Below are positions 17,202 to 25,146 of a DNA stretch of 64,000 nt, in pieces (within the stretch, counting starts at the first letter, position 1; every line of letters starts with the position of its first letter). Source of the stretch: Kitasatospora mediocidica KCTC 9733 (GTDB taxonomy: Bacteria; Actinomycetota; Actinomycetes; Streptomycetales; Streptomycetaceae); the NCBI RefSeq assembly GCF_000744225.1, contig NZ_JQLN01000007.1:496001-560000 (forward strand). Direction: 5' to 3'. Below the pieces are notes generated by a model, which was not told the DNA's origin, searched no databases, and saw only the letters and a list, made by a program, of their open reading frames with translations. A program made the position numbers and the translations under genes.

Positions 17202-20200
17202 ATGTTCGCTCTCTCCTCCTCGCAGGAGATCGTCTGGCTGCACGAGCAGATGCTGCCCGGCAGCCGCGCCTACAACTTCACCGCGACGCTCGACCTGTGG
17301 GGCCCGCTGGACGAGCCGGCCCTGCGGGCCGGCCTGGCCGCAGCGCTCGACCACCACCCGGGCCTGCGAATGGAGTTGGTCGCCCAGCCCGGCGGCTTGC
17401 CGGGCCAGCGGGTCCGCGACCGCGTCGAACCGCGGCTGCGCGACAGCGACCTGTCCGGCGAGGCCGACCCGGAGGCCGCCTTCCGGCACCTGCTGCGCGC
17501 CGAGGCCGAGGAGCCGCTCGACACCGCGCAGGCGCCGCTGCTGCGCTGGCACCTGGTCACGATGGGCGACGAGCACCACCGCCTGATCCACGTCGAGCAC
17601 CACCTGATCCACGACGGTCACTCCTTCGCCATCCTGCTGCGCGACGTCTTCACCGTCTACCGCGCCCGGGTGCTGGGCGAGCCGGTCGTCCTGGAGCCCG
17701 CCCGCTCCTACCAGGAGCACGCGAGCGCCGCCGCCGACGAGGCGCGCGACCTGACGCGCGAGCAGAGCCTCGCCTACTGGCACGCGCAGTTGGACGACGC
17801 GCCGCGCGAGGTGACGCTCCCCGGGCTGAACCGCCCGGGCGCGGTGCGCCGCCACCGCGGCGGGCAGCTGCGCCAGGCGATCGGCGCCGACCTCGCCGAG
17901 CGGCTGCGCACCCGCAGCCGCACCGACGGGCACACCCCGTTCAGCACGCTGCTCGCGCTCTTCGCCGAGCTGCTGCGCCGGCACAGCGGCCACCACGAGC
18001 TGGTGGTGGGCACCGCGGTGGGCAACCGCCCGGTCGGCTTCGAGGGCACCGTCGGGATGTTCGTCAACACCCTGCCGCTGCGGCTGCGGCTCGATCCGGC
18101 CGCGCCCGGGCTGGACGCGGTGGACGAGGTCACCGACACGCTGCTGCGCGCGCTGCCCCACCAGGAGGTGCCGGTCCAGGAGTTGACCCGGGCGCTGGGC
18201 CTGCACACCAGCGGCGCGGACAACCCGCTGTTCAACGTGATGTTCAGCGCCCACGACGCGGCGCTGCCCGAGGTCGAGGCGCCGGGCCTGGAGATCTCGC
18301 TCTTCGAGGGCTTCAACACCGGCACCACCCGGTTCGACCTGGACCTGGTGCTGATCCCCGACGACCGCCGGGTGGTCGGGCCGCGGCACGGCGCCGCCGG
18401 GATGACGCTGGTCTGGGACTACGACGCCGACCTGTTCGGCGAGGAGGTCGCCGCGCTGCTGGCCGAGCGGCTGGTGGACCTGCTGCGCGGCTACCTGGAC
18501 GACCCCCGGCTCCCGCTCGCCGCGCTCGGCACCGCCGCCACGGTGGACACCGCGCCGCACGACATGGCCCCCGACCTCGCCCTGCTCGACCCGGCCGCCG
18601 CCCACGACCCGTCCCGGCCGGCCGTGTTGGCCGGCAGCGGGCGGCTGACCTTCGGCGACCTGGACCGGCGCGTCTCCGAGCTGGCCGAACGGCTGCGCGC
18701 CGCCGGGGTGAGCGCCGGACAGCCGGTCGCCACCGTGCTGCCGCGCGGCGTGGAGAGCGTGGTCGCGCTGCTGGCCTGCCTGCGCACCGGCGCGGTCTAC
18801 GCGCCGCTCTCCGCCGAGGACCCGGCCGCCCGGCTCGGCCTGCTGCTGGACCGGCTGGAGCCCGCCCTGGTCCTGGCCACCCGGCAGAGCGCGTTGGCGC
18901 TGCCCGCCGAGGGCCGCACGCCCGCGCTGCTGGACGGTCCGGCCTTCCCGAAGGCCGAGCCCGCGGCGGTGCTGGACGGCGCCGCGTACGTGATCCACAC
19001 CTCCGGCTCGACCGGGGTGCCCAAGCCGGTGCTGGTGGGCCGGGCCGCGCTGGCCGGCTACCTCGGCGCGATCGTCCGGCGCTACGAACTCGGCCCCGAG
19101 GACCGGGTGCTGCTCTTCGCCCGGCCGTCCTTCGACGTGGCGCTGGAGGAGGTGCTACCGGCGCTGGCCGCCGGCGCCGCGCTCGTCCTGCCGCAGCGCG
19201 AGGTGCCGACCGGGCCCGAACTGGTCGCGGTACTGGCCGCCCGCGCGGTCACCGTCGCCAACCTGCCGACCAGCTACTTCCTGGCCGTGCGTGAGGAGTT
19301 GCGCCAGGCGCTGCGGGACGGACGCTGGTCGCCGCGACTGCTGGTGCTGGGCGGCGAGCGGCTGCCCGCGCAGGCGCTGGCGGGCCTGGCCGAGGACACC
19401 GACGCGACACTGCTGAACGCCTACGGCGTCACCGAGGCCACCGTCACCTCCACCGTGCACGAGATCACCGCCGCCGACCTGGCGGACGGCGCCGAGATCC
19501 CGCTCGGCACCGAACTGCCCGGCACCCGGATCCACGTGCTGGACGACGGCGCCCGTCCGCTGCCGGCCGGCGGGGTGGGCGAGTTGGCGGTCGCCGGTCC
19601 CGCGCTGGCGGAGGGCTACCTCGGTCTGCCGCAGACGACCGCGGACCGCTTCGTGATGCCCGCCGCGCTGGGCGGCGAGCGGGTGTACCGCACCGGCGAC
19701 CGCGGCTACCGCGACCTGCGGGGCCGGCTCTGGTTCCTGGGCCGCCAGGACAACCAGGTCAAGCTGCGCGGCTACCGGATCGAGCTGGAGGAGATCGAGG
19801 CCGCCGCCTCCGCCGAACTGGGCGGCCGTTCCTGTGCGGTGGTGCTGGACCGGGAGAGCGCCGACACGCCCCGGCTGGTCGGCTTCCTGGAGGGCGCCGA
19901 GCAGCCCGACGGCGCCGCGCTGCACGCCGCCCTGGCGCGGCGCCTGCCCGGCGCGCTCGTCCCCGGCAGCTGGGTGGCGCTGGAGAGCATGCCGACGCTG
20001 CCCGGCGGCAAGCCCGACCGCGCCGCGCTGACTCGCGCACTGGCCGAACTGCCAGCTGCTGACGCAGAGTTGGCGGAGGAGTCGGAGCAGTCCTTCGCGG
20101 ACCCGGGTCTCGCGCTGGTGGCCGAGGCCTGGCGCGCGGTGCTCGGCCACGGCCGCTTCACCGCCGACTCGCACTTCTTCGAGGTCGGCGGACACTCGCT

Positions 20201-20324
20201 GCTGGCCGCCCAGTTGGCCGCCTGGCTTGAGCCGAGGCTCGGCCACCGCCCGCCGCTGCGCGCCCTGTTCGCCAACCCCGTGCTGGCCGACCAGGCCAAG
20301 GCCCTGATGGGAGAGACCAAGTGA
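17202..20324 (+). CDS. NRPS module C-A-T
   Basis: A 1040-residue single-module NRPS. Condensation domain ~1-430 with intact HHLIHDG at 133-139; its style (HHLIHDG, a later MFSAHDA) resembles starter-type C domains that accept an acyl group. Adenylation domain ~455-945 with IHTSGSTGVPKPV, NAYGVTEAT and YRTGDRG. Carrier domain at the end with VGGHSLLA; the phosphopantetheine serine is S999. My manual reading of the specificity pocket (GrsA numbering 235-331) is D-V-E-N-V-G-A-V-T, close to that of the module at 35070. I cannot assign a substrate; the Glu at 239 could favour a polar or basic side chain. It overlaps the acyl-CoA dehydrogenase start (GTGA). Confidence 0.92.
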   Translation: MFALSSSQEIVWLHEQMLPGSRAYNFTATLDLWGPLDEPALRAGLAAALDHHPGLRMELVAQPGGLPGQRVRDRVEPRLRDSDLSGEADPEAAFRHLLRAEAEEPLDTAQAPLLRWHLVTMGDEHHRLIHVEHHLIHDGHSFAILLRDVFTVYRARVLGEPVVLEPARSYQEHASAAADEARDLTREQSLAYWHAQLDDAPREVTLPGLNRPGAVRRHRGGQLRQAIGADLAERLRTRSRTDGHTPFSTLLALFAELLRRHSGHHELVVGTAVGNRPVGFEGTVGMFVNTLPLRLRLDPAAPGLDAVDEVTDTLLRALPHQEVPVQELTRALGLHTSGADNPLFNVMFSAHDAALPEVEAPGLEISLFEGFNTGTTRFDLDLVLIPDDRRVVGPRHGAAGMTLVWDYDADLFGEEVAALLAERLVDLLRGYLDDPRLPLAALGTAATVDTAPHDMAPDLALLDPAAAHDPSRPAVLAGSGRLTFGDLDRRVSELAERLRAAGVSAGQPVATVLPRGVESVVALLACLRTGAVYAPLSAEDPAARLGLLLDRLEPALVLATRQSALALPAEGRTPALLDGPAFPKAEPAAVLDGAAYVIHTSGSTGVPKPVLVGRAALAGYLGAIVRRYELGPEDRVLLFARPSFDVALEEVLPALAAGAALVLPQREVPTGPELVAVLAARAVTVANLPTSYFLAVREELRQALRDGRWSPRLLVLGGERLPAQALAGLAEDTDATLLNAYGVTEATVTSTVHEITAADLADGAEIPLGTELPGTRIHVLDDGARPLPAGGVGELAVAGPALAEGYLGLPQTTADRFVMPAALGGERVYRTGDRGYRDLRGRLWFLGRQDNQVKLRGYRIELEEIEAAASAELGGRSCAVVLDRESADTPRLVGFLEGAEQPDGAALHAALARRLPGALVPGSWVALESMPTLPGGKPDRAALTRALAELPAADAELAEESEQSFADPGLALVAEAWRAVLGHGRFTADSHFFEVGGHSLLAAQLAAWLEPRLGHRPPLRALFANPVLADQAKALMGETK

Positions 20325-21493
20325 GCTCGGCCCCCTCCGCCGTCCTGGAGGACGGCCACCGCGAACTGGTCGACGCCTTCGAGAGCTTCATCCGCCGCGA
20401 GGTGGTGCCGCTGGCCGCCGAGCTCCCCGAGGCCGGCGACCTGCCGCCGGACGACCTGCGCACCTACGTGCGCAAGCGTTCGGCCGCGCTCGGCTTCTAC
20501 GCCGGCGACTACGCCGAGGAACTCGGCGGCTCCGGCATGCCGTTCAGCGCCGTCGTCCTGCTGCACCACGCGGCCGGGCGCAGCGGCTGCGTGCTGGCGC
20601 CGTACGCGCTGGCGGGCTCCGACGGGCCCAGTCCGCTGCTGCGCAACGGGACGCCCGAGCAGGTCGAGCGCTACCTGCTGCCGCTGGTGCGCGGCGAGGC
20701 GGTGCGCTGCCTGGCACTGACCGAGCCGCACGCCGGCTCGGACGCCTTCCGGCTGACCACCACCGCCCGCCGGGACGGCGACAGTTGGGTGATCAGCGGC
20801 CGCAAGACCTTCGTCAGCAACGCCGACCGGGCCGACTTCGCGCTGGTGGTCACCGCGACCGACCAGGGCGCGGGCACCACCGGCGGCGCGACCGCCTTCG
20901 TGCTGCCGATGGACCAGCCCGGCCTGCGGATCGGCCAGCGCTACGAGGGCATGTCCGGCGAGCCGCTGTTCGAGCTGCTGCTCGACCAGGTCCGGGTGTC
21001 GACGGACGCGGTGATCGGCGGCGAGGATGGCGTCGGGGCGGCCATGGCGCTGGCCGTGGACAGCCTTTCGCGCGGACGCCTGATCGTGGCGGCGATGTGC
21101 AACGGGATCGCGGAGCACGCGCTGCGCCTGGGCGTGGAGTACGCCAGGGAGCGCGAGGCCTTCGGGAACCGGATCGGCACCTACCAGCACGTCCAGGAGC
21201 TGCTGGTGAGCAGCCGGGCCGAGCTGGAGGCGTCCAAGCTGCTCACGCTGGCCTGCGCCCGGCTGGTGGACGACGGCACCGAGGCGCCGGAGAACGCGGC
21301 CCTCGCCAAGCTGACCGCCTCCGAGACCGCGGTGCGGGTGGTGGACCGCGCGTTGCAGGTGCACGGCGCCACCGGCTGGGTGCGCGGGCATCCGCTGGAG
21401 TTCCTGTACCGCTACGTCCGGATGATGACGATCATCGAGGGGACCTCCGAGGTCCAGAAGGTGATCATCGCGCGGGCCATGGGCCTGTGCTGA
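20321..21493 (+). CDS. Acyl-CoA dehydrogenase family flavoenzyme (catalytic Glu present)
   Basis: A 390-residue acyl-CoA dehydrogenase, GTG 20321 overlapping the NRPS stop. It has the usual order: helical N-domain, LTEPHAGSDAF in the beta domain, GRKTFVSNADRADF, and a C-terminal helical domain ending in IIEGTSEVQK with the expected catalytic base E373. Within an NRPS operon such enzymes desaturate a carrier-bound acyl or aminoacyl group to an alpha,beta-unsaturated product, or prepare an unsaturated starter acid. It probably acts on the thioester of a neighbouring carrier domain. ETF or another acceptor must be supplied from elsewhere. Followed 27 bases later by an A-T protein. Confidence 0.88.
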   Translation: MSSAPSAVLEDGHRELVDAFESFIRREVVPLAAELPEAGDLPPDDLRTYVRKRSAALGFYAGDYAEELGGSGMPFSAVVLLHHAAGRSGCVLAPYALAGSDGPSPLLRNGTPEQVERYLLPLVRGEAVRCLALTEPHAGSDAFRLTTTARRDGDSWVISGRKTFVSNADRADFALVVTATDQGAGTTGGATAFVLPMDQPGLRIGQRYEGMSGEPLFELLLDQVRVSTDAVIGGEDGVGAAMALAVDSLSRGRLIVAAMCNGIAEHALRLGVEYAREREAFGNRIGTYQHVQELLVSSRAELEASKLLTLACARLVDDGTEAPENAALAKLTASETAVRVVDRALQVHGATGWVRGHPLEFLYRYVRMMTIIEGTSEVQKVIIARAMGLC

Positions 21494-21520
21494 CCACCAC
21501 CACGACTCGAAGGCGAGACC

Positions 21521-23320
21521 ATGACCAACTCTGACCTCAGCATCGTGCACGGCGCGCCGCACCGGGACGCCGTCGTGCTGGACCGCTACCTCGACCGGGT
21601 GCGCCGCACCCCCGACGCGCCCGCCCTGCTGGACGGCGACCGCAGCTGGAGCTACGCCGAACTGGACGCGCTGGCGGGCGCGGTGGCCGGGGCACTCGGT
21701 GACCGGGTGCGCCCCGGCGACCTGGTCGGCGTCTGCCTGGACCACTCGGTGGCGCTGGTCGCCGTCGCCCTGGCGGTGGCCCGGCGCGGCGCCGTCTACC
21801 TGCCGCTCGGCCCGCGCCCGGGTGAGCAGCGGCTGCGCACGGTGGCGCAGAGCCTGCGGCTGGGCTGCCTGGTCGGCGACCCGGCTCTGCTGCCGCCCGA
21901 GTACGCCGACGCCGAGCGCCAGGCGCTGCCGCTGCCCGTCGAGGGGCTGGTCGCCTCCTTCGCCCCCGTGCGGGAGGCGGCGCTCGGCGCACCGGAGGGC
22001 ACCTACTACGCGGTGATGACCTCGGGCTCCACCGGCACACCCAAGGCGGTGGCGGTCGGCGAGGCCTCGCTCGGCGAACTGCTGCACTGGTACCAGGAAC
22101 TGACCGGCCTGGGCCCGGGCGACCGGCACAGCCTGATGATCGGCGCCGCCTTCGACCCGCACCTGATGGAGCTCTGGGCGACCCTCACCAGCGGCGCCGC
22201 GCTGGTCGTCGCCCCCGAGGAGGTGCGCTGGGACCCGAGCGCGCTCACCGGCTGGTGGCAGCGGGCCGGCATCACCGTCGGCAACCTGCCCACCCCGCTG
22301 GCCGAACCGGTGCTCAGCCTGCCCTGGCCGGGCGGGCTGGCGCTGCGGCACCTGGTGGTCGGCGGCGACCGGCTGCGCCGGCGGCCCGCGCCGGACGTCA
22401 CCGCGTCCGTCCACAACGCCTACGGCCCGGCCGAGGCCACCGTGGTGACGACCGTGCACTCGATGCCCGCGGGCGCCGCGCCCGACGGCACGGACGCGCC
22501 GCCGATCGGCCTGCCCCGGCCCGGCGCCACCGTCCTGGTCACCGACGAGGACGGCCGCCCGGTGCCGCGCGGCACGGCCGGCGAGCTGCGGATCGGCGGC
22601 GGTTGCCTGGCGCTCGGCTACCTGGACGCGGAGCTCACCGCCCGGCGCTTCGTCGCGCCGCCGCAGGGCAGCGAGGAGGTCGGCCGGGTCTACCGCACGG
22701 GCGACCGGGTGCTGATGCGCCCCGACGGGGTCCTGGAGTTCCACGGCCGGCTGGACGACCAGGTGAAGGTCAGCGGTGTGCGGATCGAGCCCGCCGAGGT
22801 CGAGGCGGCCTTCGAGCGCGACCCGCGGGTGCGGCGCGCCGTGGTGGCCGCCCGGTACGACGCGGGCGGCGCGGCGCAGCTGGTCGCCTTCGTCCAGCCG
22901 GCGTCCGCAGGCGAACTGGCCTCCGGGGCAGAGCTGTTGGAACAGCTGCGCGGCTGGCTGCCCGAGCAGGCCGTGCCGACCCGGATCCGGCTGGCCGAGG
23001 CCTTCCCGCTGAACGCCAACGGCAAGGTCGACCGGGCCGCCCTGCTCGCGACCGACGAGCAGCCCGACTCCCCTGCGGCGCAGGACGGTTCGCCGACCGA
23101 GCAGCTGGTGCTGCGGCTCTGCCGCGAGCTGCTCGGCCACGGAGCGGTCGGCCCGCTGGACAACTTCATCGACGTGGGCGGCAACTCGCTCGCGGCCTCC
23201 CGCCTGCTGGTGGCCCTGGAGGAGGAGTGCGGCGTACGGCTGCGCGCTCCCCAGCTGCTCCGCCAGCCCGATCTGCGCAGCCTCGCCGAGCTGGTCGAGT
23301 CCCGGCGCGTGACCGCATGA
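21521..23320 (+). CDS. NRPS didomain A-T (unassigned substrate)
   Basis: A 599-residue free-standing adenylation plus carrier protein. Core motifs: MTSGSTGTPKAVAV, NAYGPAEATVVTT, YRTGDRV, and NANGKVDR near the end of the A domain. The carrier motif is VGGNSLAAS with S556 as the phosphopantetheine site (Asn replaces the usual His or Asp). The pocket read by eye is D-P-M-N-V-G-A-V-V; no match comes to mind. ATG 21521 has GAAGGCGAG upstream. It lacks a C domain, so it must load residues for a C domain on another protein, such as the free-standing C or C-T proteins in this cluster. Ends in an ATGA overlap with the next A-T gene. Confidence 0.9.
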   Translation: MTNSDLSIVHGAPHRDAVVLDRYLDRVRRTPDAPALLDGDRSWSYAELDALAGAVAGALGDRVRPGDLVGVCLDHSVALVAVALAVARRGAVYLPLGPRPGEQRLRTVAQSLRLGCLVGDPALLPPEYADAERQALPLPVEGLVASFAPVREAALGAPEGTYYAVMTSGSTGTPKAVAVGEASLGELLHWYQELTGLGPGDRHSLMIGAAFDPHLMELWATLTSGAALVVAPEEVRWDPSALTGWWQRAGITVGNLPTPLAEPVLSLPWPGGLALRHLVVGGDRLRRRPAPDVTASVHNAYGPAEATVVTTVHSMPAGAAPDGTDAPPIGLPRPGATVLVTDEDGRPVPRGTAGELRIGGGCLALGYLDAELTARRFVAPPQGSEEVGRVYRTGDRVLMRPDGVLEFHGRLDDQVKVSGVRIEPAEVEAAFERDPRVRRAVVAARYDAGGAAQLVAFVQPASAGELASGAELLEQLRGWLPEQAVPTRIRLAEAFPLNANGKVDRAALLATDEQPDSPAAQDGSPTEQLVLRLCRELLGHGAVGPLDNFIDVGGNSLAASRLLVALEEECGVRLRAPQLLRQPDLRSLAELVESRRVTA

Positions 23321-25146
23321 CCGCCCGCGAGCCGAGGAACGGATCCCCGATGCCTGCCACCACCACCGCTCCGGCCGGCGTGCCCGGTCTGATCGCCCGG
23401 CATGCCGAGCAGCACCCGCACACGCTGGCCGTCTCGGACGGCAGTACTGTCCTGACGTATCGTCAACTCTGCTCCGCCGCAGCGGGCCTGGCCGCCGAGA
23501 TGGCCGCTCGCGGGGTAGGGCCGGGCAGCGCCGTCGGCCTGCTCGCGGCCCGCTCCACGCGCCTGGTGGTCGCCCAGCTCGCGATCTGGTGGGCGGGCGG
23601 CCACGGCGTGCCGCTCGACCCGGCCTACCCGCGTCCGCGCACCGCCGCGATGATCGAGGACGCCGGGGTGCTGCTGACGCTCGGCGACAAGGCCCTGCTG
23701 GCCGGCGCCGGCCTCCCGCAGGAGCGCACGCTGGTCCTGGACGACACCGCGCTGCCCGGCGAGGCCGCCACCGGCGCGCCGCACCCGTCGATCGACACCC
23801 CCGAGGCGATCGCCCTGGTGCTGTACACCTCCGGCTCCACCGGCAGGCCCAAGGGCGTCGAGGTGCCGCACCGGGCCATCACCGCGCTGGTGACGGCCCC
23901 GGACGCGGTGGCGCTGGGCCCGGGCGACCGGATGCTCTACCACTCGCCCGCCACCTTCGACGCCTCCACCTTCGAGGTCTGGGCCCCGCTGGCGAGCGGC
24001 GCGGCCGTGATGGTCTCCCCCGCCGACCGGCCGACGCCGGAGGAACTGGCCCGGGACGTCGAGCGGTTCGGCGTCACCACCACGTTCCTGACCACCGCGC
24101 TCTTCCATCAGCTGGCCGTCCGACAGTCGCGGCTGTTCGGGGTGCTACGGACGCTGGTCGTCGGCGGTGAGGCGCTCTCGGCCGAGCACGCCAGGACCGT
24201 CCTGCGGGCCTTCCCCTGGCTCGACCTGCTGAACGCCTACGGGCCGACCGAGGCCACCACCTTCACCACCCTGCACCGGCTGCGCGAGGCCGACTGCGAG
24301 GGTCCGCCGCCGATCGGACGGCCGTTCGGCGGGGCGAGCGCGGCCGTGCTGGACGAGCGGCAGGCGCCGGTGGCGCCCGGCGCGCGCGGCGAGCTCTGGA
24401 TCGGCGGCACCCGGCTGGCGCTGGGCTACCTGGGGCAGCCGGAGCTGACCGCCGACCGGTTCCGCGAGATCCCAGGGCACGGCCGGATGTACCGCAGCGG
24501 CGACCTGGTGACCGCCCGGCCGGACGGCACGCTGGACTTCCACGGCCGGGCGGACCACCAGGTCAAGGTGCGCGGCTTCCGGATCGAGCCCGACGAGATC
24601 GAGCACGCCCTGCGCCTGCACCCGGAGATCGCGGAGGCCTGCGTCGTGGTGCGCCGGGCCGGGCAGGACGACGCCGAGCTCACCGCCTTCGTCGTCCCCA
24701 CCGAGGGCCACCGGCCCGCCGGCGCCGCCCTGCGCGCCCACCTGGCCGACCGGCTCCCGGCCCATCTGGTGCCCACCGCCTGGACGGTGCTGACGGCGCT
24801 GCCGCTGACCGACGTCGGCAAGGTGGACCGCCGCGCGCTCGCCGCGCTCGACCCGCAGGCCCCGGGCGAGCGCCCGCAGGTCCCCGCCGTCGCGCTCACC
24901 CCGCTCCAGGAGGCCGTCGCCGAGGCCTGGGCCCGGGCGCTGGGCCGCCCGGTCGAGCGGGCGGACGCGGACTTCCTGGCCGAGGGCGGGCACTCGCTGA
25001 TGGCCATGTGGGTGGTCGACGACCTGCGCGAGGACCTGGGCGTGGAGCTGTCCCTCGCGGACTTCTTCAGCCACCCGACGGTGGCCGGCCAGGCCGCCCT
25101 GGTCGAGCGGTCGTTGCTGGCCCTGCACGGCGAGGCGGGCGCATGA
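23317..25146 (+). CDS. NRPS didomain A-T, valine-like specificity code
   Basis: A 609-residue adenylation-carrier protein starting in an ATGA overlap at 23317 (ATG 23350 is an alternative). Motifs: YTSGSTGRPKGVEV, ATFDASTFEVWAPL, LNAYGPTEATTFTTL, YRSGDLV and a carrier EGGHSLMAM with S560. The pocket read by eye is D-A-F-F-V-G-A-T-F, near the published valine code DAFWIGGTF(K); I infer valine or another branched aliphatic residue. The context is a coupled run A-T, A-T, C-T-SDR, with start-stop overlaps between each pair, so these proteins are made together and probably cooperate. Confidence 0.9.
   Translation: MTAREPRNGSPMPATTTAPAGVPGLIARHAEQHPHTLAVSDGSTVLTYRQLCSAAAGLAAEMAARGVGPGSAVGLLAARSTRLVVAQLAIWWAGGHGVPLDPAYPRPRTAAMIEDAGVLLTLGDKALLAGAGLPQERTLVLDDTALPGEAATGAPHPSIDTPEAIALVLYTSGSTGRPKGVEVPHRAITALVTAPDAVALGPGDRMLYHSPATFDASTFEVWAPLASGAAVMVSPADRPTPEELARDVERFGVTTTFLTTALFHQLAVRQSRLFGVLRTLVVGGEALSAEHARTVLRAFPWLDLLNAYGPTEATTFTTLHRLREADCEGPPPIGRPFGGASAAVLDERQAPVAPGARGELWIGGTRLALGYLGQPELTADRFREIPGHGRMYRSGDLVTARPDGTLDFHGRADHQVKVRGFRIEPDEIEHALRLHPEIAEACVVVRRAGQDDAELTAFVVPTEGHRPAGAALRAHLADRLPAHLVPTAWTVLTALPLTDVGKVDRRALAALDPQAPGERPQVPAVALTPLQEAVAEAWARALGRPVERADADFLAEGGHSLMAMWVVDDLREDLGVELSLADFFSHPTVAGQAALVERSLLALHGEAGA

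Noticed and set aside
19772..23140. About 1120-codon - strand frame antisense to NRPS and dehydrogenase genes
   Set aside because: Composition is typical of an antisense shadow, and clear NRPS motifs occupy the + strand throughout.
21521..25146. The two A-T genes as one frameshifted NRPS gene
   Set aside because: Each has a full A domain and its own carrier serine, and the ATGA overlap is a normal gene junction.
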